Assembly (NCBI GenBank): GCA_022316685.1
Contig: JAKJHU010000824.1
Coordinates: 52,084 to 116,083, forward strand
Origin: Progne subis subis
Lineage: Eukaryota > Chordata > Aves > Passeriformes > Hirundinidae
Length of the DNA: 64,000 nucleotides
Direction of reading: 5' to 3'
In this document: positions 10,141 to 20,990 of the stretch, one piece after another
Layout: every line of letters starts with the position of its first letter
Numbering within the stretch: the stretch's first letter is position 1
Made by a program: the position numbers and the translations under genes
The notes under the pieces: generated by a model
Database searches by the model: none
The model's input: only the letters and a program-made list of their open reading frames with translations
Told to the model about the DNA's origin: nothing

Positions 10141-12005
10141 CTAGCACCGGTCATTATTTCCTTCCTGGGCATACATGGTAGAGGTTCCTTCACAGGGATC
10201 TGACATATCCTCACTTCTATAGAACCTGGCAGCTTGGTCATGCGATGTCGAGGCTACCTTCATCCCCTCAGTTAGTGTTTCTCTCCTTGAGCTCACGCAC
10301 CCGTGCTGCCAGGGCAGAAGTGGGTTTCCCATGCCATCTTCCCATGTCTTCCCCATGGTCACACAGAAAGAACCACAGGTCAGCTCGTGGGGTGTAGCCT
10401 CTCTCTCTAGCTGGGGGCCGTTGAGCTCTGATTCTGGGGCCTGTAACTCGCACCGGTGCCACACAGGAACTGTTCCTCCTCATCTCCTCCCTCACCTCCC
10501 TTATCTCCTCTGTCACCTCCTCCATCTTCTCCCTGAGTTCCTTAGCCACGGCAGAGACCTGAGCCTGCATTGGGCCACTGATCATACTCTCGTAATTTCT
10601 GAGCTTGTTGGCAACAGAACCCACTGCCTCTCGGTTGTTATCGGCATTAATTGTTGCAATGAATGTGGCGTATTGAGATGGTCCTAGAGTTGCCAGATTC
10701 CACAGCATTTGCCCTGTGCACCTGACTTTGTCGGGGTCATTATCATGCTGTCCACCCCTCCCAAAGAGTACCTCCAATACTGCCACTTCTCTCAGCTGTT
10801 GGATCCCTTCCTCAAGGGTCTTCCAGCGCATTCTGTGATGATGCTCCTGCATTCTGTCTCTGTGGACAAACCTCTCCCGTACACTCATTAAAAGCCGCTC
10901 CCAAAGGGAAAGGGGCCCTGGCTCCCTTACGAATACCTGATTCACACCTGAGTCCTGGGTCAAGGGTCCCAAATTCCTTGCCTCACTACTATCTAGCTGC
11001 ACGCCTGTACCTATAAGGTCCCAGACCCGAACTAACCAGGCTGTATAAGCCTCACGTCCCCGTCGTGCAAGATCTTTTTGCAGATTACGGAGACTTTCAT
11101 ATGTCAGGGACTCAGTGATGATCTCAACCTCTGAGTCCCCCGCGGGTTGTGAGGGCCCTCCTTTCTTATCCTTGTTGCCTGGGTGCTCTGATTTCACCTT
11201 ATACTTCTTTGTTTCCACAGGGGCCACTGCTGCTGGCTGTGGCTGCCCCTGTGGTTCAGATGGAACCTGGACGGTTGTGACGTCTGTGGGTTCCGCTGCT
11301 GCACCATCAGACTCTCCTTTGTCGGGGCAGGGGGAGGGTTTCCCAGCAGCTGGGGCTAATGAGGCTCTACATGGGCAAGGTACTCCCTCAGCATCTCACC
11401 TATCTCCTTCACCCAATCTGGGTGGTTTATTCCTGAGGCAGGCTGTGGGGCAGGCTCAGGCTGTGGGGCAGGGTCAGGCTGTGGGGCAGTATCCTTATAC
11501 TCTAGGGGAGGTATCAGGGTGGTTACCCAGTCCAGTCTCCCCCTACCTCTAAATGCTACACAGAACAGGCATACCAGCAACACCAGCCACTGTATGATGT
11601 CATTAACATTCAGAGATTTGAACCCTTCAAAGACTGGTGGGGTAGGCCCAAAGAGCTGGGTGAAGAGTTGTGAAAAAATTTCCCCTGTGTCATTTCTTCA
11701 CAGTAGGTACTGTTGTTAAAGTAACCCCAGAAACACACAGTTAGTGTATGATAGCCCTGAATCCATGTGCCTGCTTTCCAGAGGAAATTAAAAATCCACG
11801 ATTTCTTCACTTCGTTAACCCATATAGCAAACTGGATGACAGCCACAGCAACCTTAGTTACAGGGCCCATGTTTAGAAAAGAGCCTGCAAATGGGAGGAA
11901 TACGGCCATACCCACATGCCACCCAAACCAGGTTAAACCAGACCACATGATATCCAGTACAAAACAATCTAGGCACTTAAGAACTGTTATTCCTTTTTCT
12001 CTCAA
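10141..12005 (-). pseudogene. ERVL-like gag with hydrophobic N-terminal segment
   Basis: Gag lies between the PBS and protease in several frames. The frame entering at 12005 (a TTG in this copy, only 10 bases past the PBS) encodes an N-terminal part with hydrophobic stretches (LTWFGWHVGMAVFLPFAG; VAVAVIQFAIWV). A middle part at 11583-11356 is rich in a Pro-Gln repeat (APQPDPAPQPEPAPQP). The main body at 11227-10268 (319 codons) is predicted to be mostly helical, with a capsid-like region (RCTGQMLWNLATLGPSQYAT) and a coiled-coil-like Glu/Arg-rich segment (ELREKMEEVTEEIREVREEM). A classical CCHC zinc knuckle is not visible. Frameshifts at about 11600 and 11300-11230 and near 10270 break the gene. 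Confidence 0.75.
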
Positions 12006-12014
12006 TGCCCTCGT

Positions 12015-12032
12015 GCCCCACGTTGGGTGCCA
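12015..12032 (-). promoter_or_regulatory. Primer-binding site of the ERVL-like element
   Basis: On the minus strand TGGCACCCAACGTGGGGC follows directly on the LTR end. Apart from one change it is the TGGCGCCCAACGTGGGGC form typical of many retroviral PBSs. It fixes the direction of the element and the inner border of the LTR to its right. Confidence 0.85.
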
Positions 12033-12033
12033 A

Positions 12034-12660
12034 ATTCTTTCTTAGTTTGAAAAGACAGGTGTCTGCTAAGGAGAGGCAGGCCTCTCCAGGAAATGAGGAA
12101 TTCAAATCCTTCCCTCCGTGTTATTATAATTTGGAAGATTAAAAAAAAAAACTTCTCAGTCAGAGCTATGGGAAAAAAAAATAACAGTCCTTTACTAGTA
12201 AATATAACAGGACAAACAGAAAAACAACAGCAATTATAATAATAGTAAAAAAAAAAACAGAACTAAGAACCCCGAGGACGAACGGTGGAAACTCCGGTGC
12301 TGATGGCTGGAAGCGGTGGACTGTCCTCGGCAGGCAGGGGGGTGTCCTGGCAGATGAAGTGCCGGAGAACCCGCAGCGGCTGGACCCAGGCTGACCCAAA
12401 ATCCAGCAGGGCAGCGAAGAAACTCCGAATTCCTGGGCTCTCCAACAGATGGTAGAATTCCCAGGACCAGACTCCTCCGTTAGCTGTGGACTCCAGGCAG
12501 CTATTCGATAGCCCGACCGTCCTCCCCAGGAAAACTGAGAGCAGTGAATCCTTCACCCTCTGCTCCCGGGAGCCTCCTCCCTCCCCCAAAATCAAGTGAT
12601 CAACTTCCTTTGTCAGGTTAAGCACCCCTTAACTATTAGTACTTAAAGTCTCCTAGCAAG
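12034..12660 (-). mobile_element. 5' LTR of the ERVL-like element (different subfamily from 3' LTR)
   Basis: The inner border is set by the PBS at 12015-12032. On the minus strand the LTR contains an A/T-rich poly(A)-signal region (about 12170-12260) and ends near AAACTAAGAAAGAATT, where the left LTR ends AAACCAGGACA. Both end on the same outline (CTTTTCAAAC.. versus GTCTCCAAAC..), so they are related families, but the bodies differ strongly. The outer border near 12660 is estimated from the loss of LTR-like sequence. Confidence 0.65.
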
Positions 12661-12789
12661 TCATGGGGGGGGAAAAATTCTACAGGAGAACTTAACCCTC
12701 AACAAGCAGATACAAAGATAACCTTGGGTTGGAAGGTTGATGCAGAGGTCACCTTTGGCTCAGGGCCTGCTGTTCAGGCCTCACTCAGG
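12661..12789. other. Short spacer, no gene seen
   Basis: Purine/pyrimidine-mixed sequence between the LTR and the CR1-containing duplication. I see nothing coding. Confidence 0.5.
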
Positions 12790-13560
12790 CCTCTTGTCCA
12801 GGCCTGGAATGAGCAGGGACATCTTTCACCACATCAGGTTGTTCAGAGCCCTGTCCCAGCTGGACTTGAATGTTTCCAGGGATGGGGCATTGACCACCTG
12901 CAGCCCCCCACATCCCCCCTGGCCATGGAACCTGGCTGCAGAAATGGGTCCTTGGGGTGCTTTCCAAGGAAACTTGAAGGGATGAGGGATCCCAAGCCAG
13001 CAGTGGGGTCAGTGCAGTGTCCATGGCCACAGACCCTTGCAATGGCCCAGGGCAGGTTGGGATGATGATCCACCCTCACTCCTGGCCCAGGGCAGGGCTG
13101 CAGGGCTCTTGGTGGCACCTTGGGCTTGGCCCACACTTGAGGAGGGTTTCTGTTTTCACTGGGGAAACTCAGGAGTTTTAGATTGCTTCAAAAATAAAAG
13201 AAGAAAATCCCTCTTTGCTTAATGTGCAACCAGGTCTCCTAGGAAAGCAGGTCCCAGGTGAGTGAGAGGATGGGGTTGGGGAATGTGGAGCAAGGTTGTC
13301 CACACTGGGTCAGATCCCAAAGCACAGCTTCTCTGATCAGGCCAGACCTCCTTGGGAGACCCTGGTACAGTATCAACCACAGAATGCTGCAATCACCTCT
13401 TGTGTAATGAGAACAGTATTGAAATACACCCTTTAAAATAGGGATATGTGTTTCTTAGAAGCTCTTTGAAATATTTCTCCATAACTGCAGCAGGAAAACT
13501 TCCTAATGAACTGCACCTGACCAGAGGGAAATCAAGGCACAGCCATGGTTTTTCAGAACT
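12785..13560 (+). repeat. Local duplication, copy 1 (pair at 40245-42230)
   Basis: Shares a series of colinear blocks with 40245-42230 in the same orientation: the CR1 piece, GGATGATGATCCACCCTCAC with CTCCTGGCCCAGGGCAGGGC, GGTGGCACCTTGGGCTTGGC, the AGCAGGTCCCAGGTGAGTGA region, CCACACTGGGTCAGA, and CAGAGGGAAATCAAGGCACA at the right end. Copy 2 is longer because of a solo LTR and its flanks (about 40870-41785). No open frame of note is shared by the copies. Confidence 0.75.
12790..12912 (-). repeat. CR1 LINE 3'-end fragment
   Basis: Contains the typical reverse-strand CR1 wording: GAGCAGGGACATCTTTCACC, then AGGTTGTTCAGAGCCCTGTC, then TTGAATGTTTCCAGGGATGG. The same fragment, at the same place in the surrounding sequence, occurs at 40245-40350, so it was present before the local duplication. 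Confidence 0.85.
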
Positions 13561-13700
13561 TGCTTTCTCCTAACAAGCCCCGTGATGCATTTGGTACTGA
13601 GCCCTGGAACGTCCGGGCCTGAGAGGAGATTGCACAAACCTTTCCAGAAATCAAAGTCAGAGGAAAAACCCAAAATGTCTCAATGAATCAATGGCTTCCA
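13561..13700. other. Unassigned sequence before the tandem repeat
   Basis: No gene or known element recognised. It leads into the tandem repeat that follows. Confidence 0.4.
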
Positions 13701-14440
13701 CAGAGGTACATCCTCAACTCAGGCTCCTCATGGAGTCCTTGGCAGAGAGAATGGGAGGCCAGAATTGCTCAAAAGCCTCTCAGAGACTCAGTATGGGAAG
13801 GAAATTCCAAAGTACCTTAAACACCTTGAGTATCTCAAAGTATTAATGAGCCCCACTGAATGTCAGTGCAAAGCTCTCAAGGGACGCTTAGGAGGAGAGA
13901 ATCAGAGGCCATGATTGCACAGACTTGTCAGAGAGTCAGTGGCATAAAGAAGAACTTAAATTACCCCTGAGTACCTTGAAGTATTAATGAGCCCCACTGA
14001 GTGTTGTTGCTGCCTAAGAATCTCAAGGGACTAATTAATACAGATAATTGGAGGCCAGGATTGCAAAAACCTCTAAAACTCAGTGTCAAAAAAGTTCCTT
14101 AATAAACCTTGAGTATCCTGAAGTATTAAGGAGCCCCTCTGAGTGTTTTTAGGGACTAAGAATCCCAAGGGACTTATTAAAGTAGATAATTGGGGACATG
14201 ATTGCATAAACTTCTAACAGAGTCAGTTTTTAAAGGGAAACACCAAGTACCTTAAAACAACTGAAGTACCTTGAAGCATTAATGAGCCCACTGAGTGTTG
14301 TTAATGAGAAGGCTTCCCAAGGGACTAATTAAAGCAGGTAATTGGGGCCATGATTGCATAAATCTCTCAGAGAATCCCAGGCAAAAGTAAACCCCAAAGT
14401 CCTTTGAAAAACCTGCAGTCACTGGGAGCATTCAGGAGCC
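13700..14440 (+). repeat. Tandem repeat, unit about 141-153 bp, five or six copies
   Basis: The anchor TATTAATGAGCCCCACTGA or close variants recurs at 13841, 13982, 14124, 14277 and 14429, i.e. spacings of 141, 142, 153 and 152. Other phase-locked words are CTCAAGGGAC/CCAAGGGACT, GGAGGCCA.GATTGC and AAGTACCTT. A more diverged unit precedes 13841. Units drift in sequence and length, so the array is old. No coding frame is conserved across units. Confidence 0.85.
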
Positions 14441-14895
14441 CCCCAGGGCCATTGCTGACCAAGGCTCCCCAGGGACTCCTTCCAGCACATCCTTGAGGCC
14501 ACTGGGATGTGAGGGGGATGCTGAGGGCAGCACAAGGGGCTGACAGTGCCCAGCCTTGCTGGGGCTGTGCCAGGAGGCCCCAGGGCCTCAGGACAAGGTG
14601 TCTCCTCACAGCCCTTGGTGGCACAGAGGCTGCTGTGCCCCAGGGCACCAAGACTTGGCTTCTCTTTGTCCCCACCTGTCATCACTGCCTCTGGTTCTCT
14701 GCTCTGGCTGGGGCCTGGGGACACGTTCTCTGTCCTGTCCTGTTGCTGTCCCATCTGGGGTGCCAGTGGTTTCTCTGCACCCAGGGACAGCAGTTGTTGC
14801 TGAGCCCACTCAGGGACGCCACTTGACGCTGTGCCCACTCAGGGACAGCAGTTGTTGAGGGGCTGCTTGCTGGAGCTTAAATTCCCCGCATTCAG
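14441..14895. other. GC-rich non-coding sequence
   Basis: C/G-rich sequence with several chance open frames on both strands and two near-identical GGGACAGCAGTTGTTG blocks (about 14784 and 14842). No domain is recognisable. It resembles in composition the GC-rich tracts at 39660-40160 and 44390-51540. Confidence 0.5.
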
Positions 14896-15502
14896 GTGTC
14901 TTTAGAGTCTTTTTTGCCCTCTGCAAAGCTCTGAGCCAAACGCAGGAAAAGACGGAGTCTTCAAGGTTGCATGCTTCGTGTTTATTAGTTCTTATCTTAC
15001 AATTTTCTCAGTGTCTTGCAAGATGTTTGCCGTGGCTCGGACATCTGGTGACTCCCCCCATCCCAGGGCTGTCCTTATCTTTTATACTAATTGCTACGTA
15101 TTCAATATTTACTATTTATTACCAATGTCTATCACTATTACTAAAAAGGTCATCTTTACTTTGATCCAATCCTCACAAACTACTTTGTGCCAACGTCACT
15201 GCAGAAATGGAGTGAGGGAAGAAGAAAGAAGAAGAAGGAGGCAACGCCCCAAATTCTCCATCTTGTCCCCATTCACTTCAATACAAGAAATCCGAAACCA
15301 CTGTTTTTCTCACCCTGTGATATACTAAACTACAATCTTTCACACTCTTGTGGCCTGCAATGCTTCCTGCAGTGCAAGAAGCCTCTCCCATGGACTGAAA
15401 TCAAATCCAGTGTCTCTCTGAGCTCTGGGCTGGGGTCTCAGAGCCCCCTGCCCAGGTCCCTGACCCTCCAGGGCAACCAAAGGAATGCCCTGGACTCCAA
15501 CA
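14896..15502 (-). mobile_element. 3' LTR of element C
   Basis: On the minus strand the LTR begins TGTTGGAGTCCAGGGC at 15502, directly after a polypurine tract (AGGAGGGGGAGA, about 15503-15514). AATAAA followed by CACGAAGCATGCAAC lies at about 14987-14970 and serves as the poly(A) signal. The outer end, near 14896, is estimated because a clean CA terminus is not obvious. Confidence 0.75.
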
Positions 15503-15559
15503 TCTCCCCCTCCTGTTTGAACCAAAACCACTTCCTTGGCCATTCTGTCCATGGTTTGC

Positions 15560-16665
15560 CTTATACTTTGAAACAAACACGGCAAAATCATGAGGATTAC
15601 AAGCTATACTAAAATATATGTAACTATCTTCAAAATTTCCTTCCACAATGGTGAAAGTTCAAACAAATTAAACAAATCATCCATCCATGACCCAATCACC
15701 TCTCCAGGTTTGTTCACACTCTCCTGCAACTGCCTGATGTTCTCATGAATGGATTTGGAATGATCTGACAAATTCATGCAGCACATTCCCTCAAATTCCT
15801 CACACCCATGCCTGTGGGTCAGCAATAGATCATTAATCGCTGCCCTGTTTTTGAGACTTGCTCATCTTACCCTGTCAATGTCTACCAACATGTCACTCAG
15901 TGCAAGAGAGATGGCTCAGGCATGTTTGCTCAGCCAACAACTCACTTGATCCAACTGTGTCAAGGCTGCTTCTGAACTGATTTTTTCCCTCTATGTTTTT
16001 GTTTTCTCATCAGTGCCATGTTGGGTGTTAGCAATGAATGCATTCCACTGCTGCGTGGACTACCTGTGGCATTTGCAGGGATTGTGGGCCAAATCTTGTC
16101 TCTACAAATGAAAAAGTTTCCCTTCAGCAACTGAACTGGGAAATGAATGGATGGTTTTCCCAGCATCTTAGTGTAATTACACTAAAACAATGAATTTCTG
16201 TAAAAATTGAAGTTTGGAGTGATGTCTATAACTTTATTTTTTGCTACTCCAGAAAGGCCAAATTTCACACAGAATTGCTTTTGTACCGATCCAAGAATTT
16301 CCAGTTCCTGGGGTTTAAAAGGAGCTACAGGAAGGAATTTCATCTAAACATCCCATTGGTCTACTGGATTTACAATGGACTTTGAAATCACTGGAGGGAT
16401 GTTTTCTGGAATCAGCTATTCGCTCACTGGTAACTCTACTAAACATGTTGAAAAAGGTTTTCCCTGGCTTTGAGTGTGTTAGGCAGATGATATCCAAACC
16501 TGATGCATTGCCTAGAGTTTCCCAAACATTCTCTTTTGGTTGAGCCACGGGCAAAACTGCCGCACTGCTCAAGGCAACTAAGGAGAGAATGAGGCACAAG
16601 GATAGTTCTTTCATGTTCAATGCCCTCTTTTCCATGGGAATCCCTAAAAATGCAACACCACCCAA
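15560..16665 (-). pseudogene. Element C: env remnant (SU start, SU end, TM)
   Basis: Surface-subunit start at 16665-16315: signal peptide (LSLCLILSLVALSSAA), then ENVWETLGNASGLDIICL. A later SU piece lies at 16140-15960 (GNFFICRDKIWPTIPANATG), ending in a basic stretch RKQKHRGKK where a furin-type site would be expected. Transmembrane subunit at about 15905-15604: a coiled-coil region with an in-frame TGA, then the CX6CC motif CEEFEGMCC, NLSDHSKSI and GSWMDDLFNLF. The overall type is the alpha/gamma-like envelope with a covalently bound TM. Stops, frameshifts and missing middle SU sequence make it non-functional. Element D carries the same SU start at 61152. Confidence 0.82.
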
Positions 16666-16678
16666 GCCCCAAGGAAAC

Positions 16679-17855
16679 TCAAATCCCAGAGTCTCTTTTG
16701 CACGTAGAACAAAGGGATGTCTGCTGTTTTGACACCGCTCTCATCTGCGTGCCCACTTCTCTTCCTCCGATCTTGGGGTCTGTCTCTGCTTTCTGGACTT
16801 GGTACGGTTTCACGTGCTTTGCTGCCAGTCCAACTGCTGTGAAGACACAAGCAAATCCCTTGCCCCAAGTTATTAATTTGAATGGTTTCTCAATTTGCCC
16901 TGTTTCTGGGTTTCTGATCAGAATCAAAGGATTTTCCTTCAGTTTTGCTCTTGGATTGACCGCTCCCATGGATGCAGGAGACTGGACAAGCTCACAATCA
17001 GGACAAGCACTAATGATTTTCTTTGCCTGACTTTTGGAAATGTGAAAACTTCTCATTAGTGCTTGAGCATTCTGATGAAAGAATGCAGGATTCAATTTTG
17101 CCTGTTCAAAAATGTTTGGTAAAGTCCTTGAAATTGGCATGGTTAATTTGTCTGCTTGTGCACTGCCTTTTGCCAAAAATCCCAGGATGGATGAATGTGC
17201 CCTCACATCAGAGATAAAGTATTTATGTTTTCTGTTTTGCAACAATGTCCTCATGCACAGCAAATATGAATACAATTTTTCATTGTCAACACTTCTCAAA
17301 AGTGAATCTCTAAGTTTCTCAACTACACCACTTGTGATCAAACCAAAAGGTTGCAGAAACAGCTCAAAAGCTCTGACCACTGCTGTTAATTTTACTGTTT
17401 GTGATGACACTTGTACTATTTTTATATCTGATTTCTACTCTCCCTTGATGTCATCTTTTGGCTTTCCCTGAAACTTATTTTTGCATTCAACAATCTGTGA
17501 CTTGGGAAATGAATAGTACAAACTCTAGAATAATTTAACAATGCAATCTGCAAGTTCTCTAATTCCTGCAATGCCTAATTAAAATATTCTTTTTTCAAAG
17601 GCAGGTAAATTGTTGTAAAATCTTTGCCTGCCATTGTTTGCAGCCTGGTCTTAGTTTTGATGATGATCTGAGCTATCATTTCCAGACTTGTGAGGATCAT
17701 CCTCGGAAACCTGTAAGATAAAAAATTCCACTCTAAAATCAACAATGGGTCTTTCTGTGATGAATCCCACTGAAAAATCAACTTATACAATGGTATTTTT
17801 TCTCTCAACACTGCAAGAAAGAATGGCAATGATGTTACAAAACAATTTTACAAAG
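16679..17855 (-). pseudogene. Element C: pol remnant lacking the integrase core
   Basis: Starts abruptly at about 17855 inside RT connection sequence (FVTSLPFFLAVL), then IFQWDSSQKDPLLILEW and AGKDFTTIYLPLKKEYF. RNase H follows in broken form (AVVRAFELFLQPFGLITS; its usual DSA is lost). The integrase zinc-binding part is present (HQNAQALMRSFHISKSQ, CPDC). At about 16965 the frame jumps from GAVNPR straight to AKLKENPL, so the whole catalytic core with its three acidic residues is missing, compared with element D. The C-terminal domain (FKLITWGKGFACV) continues to 16679. The deletion is in frame. Confidence 0.88.
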
Positions 17856-17870
17856 GGAATATATACAAAT

Positions 17871-20615
17871 TCAATCACTGTCTGTGGAGGAATCATCAGA
17901 GTGATCACTCGAGGATTCATCCACTTGGTGACTTTCAAGTTGATCACGGCTTCCACCTTGCCCATCAGCTGAATTCTGCCTCTGTGGTCGCAGGTCAGGA
18001 TGGACACACTTTGAAGGTAGACAGCGTGTCCCAGTGTCCGTGGACACACACGCATATCCACGCCCCATAGCGATTAGGTCATAGGGTCTTTCCCATTGCT
18101 TGGTGACTAAATTTCAGACCCGTACCTTTGCTCGAGGCGGTTTCTCATCGTCTGAAGCCTGCAACGAGAGATGATGGTTCAAAATGACAGGATCATTTGA
18201 GTTCTGCGGCACCATAAGGTGATTGATGGTGTACAAAGCCTTTGCTAACTGACTGTGCGGGGTTTCACCCTGCATTGCCCGTTTCTGCTTCTGAAGAACA
18301 CGTTTGAGTGTACCATGATTGCGTTCTACAATCGCCTGTCCCGTCGGAGAATGAGGGATGCCAAAGTTATGTGACACACCCCATGACTGTAGGAACTGCC
18401 GTACCTGCTGTGAGGCATAAGCAGGACCATTGTCGGTTTTCACAGCAGAAGGTATGCCAAGAAGAGCAAAGGCCTGCCTCCAGTGGGCAATGACATCACG
18501 GGCTTTCTCTCCTGTGTGAGCAGAAGCCCACATCGCAGAGGAGAACGTGTCTACCGTGACATGCACATACTTGAGCCAGCCAAACTCGGCAACCTGGGTG
18601 ACATCGGTCTGCCAAAGCTCCAAGGCTTGAAGGCCTCTGGGGTTAACCCCTGCCGGCAATGGCGCACCAAGGGCATGACAATCGTCACACAACTCGACAA
18701 TTTCACGAGCCTCAGTGGCTGTCAGTTGAAACTGCTTCTGCAGTGTATGCGCGTTTTGGTGGAAAAACCCAAGCGATGCCTTGGCCTGCGCGAGCACATC
18801 AGGCTGAGGGGCTACCCACGCTGGGTTAGCCAACTTGTCAGCCCTTGCGTTACCTTCCGCTACAAATCCTGGCAAATTAGTGTGACTCCGTACATGCAGA
18901 ACATAATATGGATGAACTCTGGCCTGAATTGCACACCACAGGGCCTTCAGTAAATGAAACAAGGCAGGGTTACTGACCTCCTTCAAAACTGAATAACCCA
19001 ATCACTGTGCGATGTCGGCAACTTAGGCAGAGTCCGTGATCAAATTGAAAGGTTCCTGGGAAAATTTCTCAAATGCCATGACAGCAGCCTTTAGTTCGAC
19101 CAGTTGGGCTGACCCATCCTCATGGCCTTCCAAAACCTGCCACTCATATCCATCCTGCCAGGTAACAATGGCTTTTCCTGTTTTGCCCAAACCGTCAGTG
19201 AAAACGGTGGGACCTTGCACTGATTCTTGGCTATTTTTGGGTCGTAGAGAAAATTGAATATTTTTGGCCACTTGCAATAGCTTGTGGCTAGGCAGATGAT
19301 AAGTGATCTGCCCTGAAAAACCCTCGAGAGCACTTTGCAGTGAAACATTGTTTGCATAGCTCCAATCAAATTCCTCCCTCTGAACCGGGAGTATGATCTT
19401 TGAGGGATCTGCACCCATCAATTGCAAACAGTGTTGCCGGCACTTGATTATCAAGCGCGCAATCAATTCAAAGAGTGCCGTCGCCATCTTATGTGGCTGA
19501 TGAGGCAGGAAGACCCATTCCAAGATGTGCAGAGGATCAGTCCAATCATCATTCCATTGGCCGATGATACCTGTAGGATGTAAAGCAGGAGTGGTAATGA
19601 ACACAGTGACATCAATGGAAGGTTCAATGCGGTACACCTGGCGAGCCAAAACAGCTTGCTGAACCTCCTCCAGCACTTTTCGTGCCTCAGGGGTTAATTC
19701 ACGAGGTGACTTTAAATCAGTGTCCCCTTTCAACAATTCAAACAAGGGCGACAGTTGTGCGGTGGTCAGTCCCAGGTAAGGACGTAACCAAGTGATAACA
19801 CCTACCAGCTTCTGAGCATCATTCAGTGTCTTCACCGATTGCACAAATTGCACCTCCTGGTGACGGACTGTCCGTTCCAGAATTTTGACCCCCAAATATT
19901 TCCAGGGAGGTTGTTGTTGTACCTTTTCTGGAGCCACCTGCAGTCCATGTGAATGCAGAGCATTCAACAACTGAGGCTGTATCCTCAGCAGCTCATCCTG
20001 GGTGGGCGCAGCCACCAAAATGTCGTCCATATAATGATAGACATGAGAATCAGGAAACTGCTTGTGAACTCCAGACAAGGCATGGGCTACATACCATTGG
20101 CACAACATTGGCGAATTCCGCATTCCTTGAGTAAGAACTCTCCATTGGTACCGCTGTGCGGGCTCTGCATTGTTTATTGTTGGTACCGTGAAGGCAAATT
20201 TTGGTCTGTCATCGGGATGCAGAGGGATCATAAGAAAACAATCCTTCAGATCCACAATGAGGACCGGCCAGTCCGCAGGAAGCATGGCAAGCGATGGCAT
20301 ACCAGCCTGCAGTGTTCTCATGCCTCCCATCACAGCATTGATCATTCGGAGGTCTTGTAGCAACCTCCATTTCCCAGACTTCTTTTTGATACAAAAGACA
20401 GGAGTGTTCCAGGGACTGGTAGATGGTTCCAAATGCTCCTGATCCAACTGCTCCTGTACGAGTTCACGAAGGGCGACTAGCTTGTCATGAGGGAGGGGCC
20501 ACTGGTTCTCCCAGATGAGTCTGTCCACCAACCACCGTAAAGGAGTTGTGGGACACTCTGCGCCCTTCATCACAGTGGCCCCAATCAACAATCCATTCCC
20601 AATCGCACACCCCAT
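17871..20615 (-). pseudogene. Element A: beta-type pol (RT, RNase H, integrase)
   Basis: Well-preserved pol. The RT frame runs 20615-19023 (530 codons): [20 protein letters not shown], then [17 protein letters not shown], and catalytic YMDD in HYMDDILVAAP near 20040. RNase H begins with FTDGLGKTGK and runs to LITDSA, where a TAA at about 19023 interrupts. RNase H and integrase then continue at 19001-18114: HVRSHTNLPGF, zinc-binding HQNAHTL..CDDCHAL, core Asp in WQTDVTQ, second Asp in KTDNGPAYAS, Glu in GQAIVERNHGTL. A TGA at about 18112 precedes the C-terminal domain (18068-17871, ending in a Ser/Asp-rich tail). Only two stops separate it from an open frame. No env follows; the next sequence belongs to element C. 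Confidence 0.93.
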
Positions 20616-20654
20616 GCGGCCAAAACATCCCTCCCCCAGAGGTTCTGAGGAATC

Positions 20655-20990
20655 TCAGTAACACGAGGCCAGGTTATGGCTGTCTGTCCTCCTGGGTTCG
20701 TGATGGCCATGGGATTCTGGTTCACTTAGCATTGCTTCGTTCCTCCGAAGCCCGCGATCGGTGTCTTTGCCAGGGTGTCTTTGCGGGGGCCAAGCAGCCA
20801 GGGAGAGAATGCTTACGTCAGCCCCTGTATCTAGGAGGCCACGAAGCTCAACCTCCAATGGCATGGCACCAACCATGGACATGGTACACAGCGTCTCAGG
20901 ACGGTCTTTGGTCAAGACATCAGTCCAGTGCAACTGGGGTGGTCCTGTAAAGCCGAAGCCACCGGTCCTTGGTTCTGGAAACAGAAGACT
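20655..20990 (-). pseudogene. Element A: end of dUTPase and protease
   Basis: The frame contains a dUTPase motif-5-like TGGFGFTG, then the aspartic protease active site LLDTGADVSIL (about 20845-20813). The usual substrate-flap region after it is broken by a frameshift before the RT start. The upstream part of the dUTPase is largely missing: only the segment from motif 3 (FSGQI) through motif 4 (IAQLVPFKS) remains, at the end of the fused gag frame. Retroviral protease cuts Gag-Pol; dUTPase lowers dUTP during reverse transcription. Confidence 0.8.
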
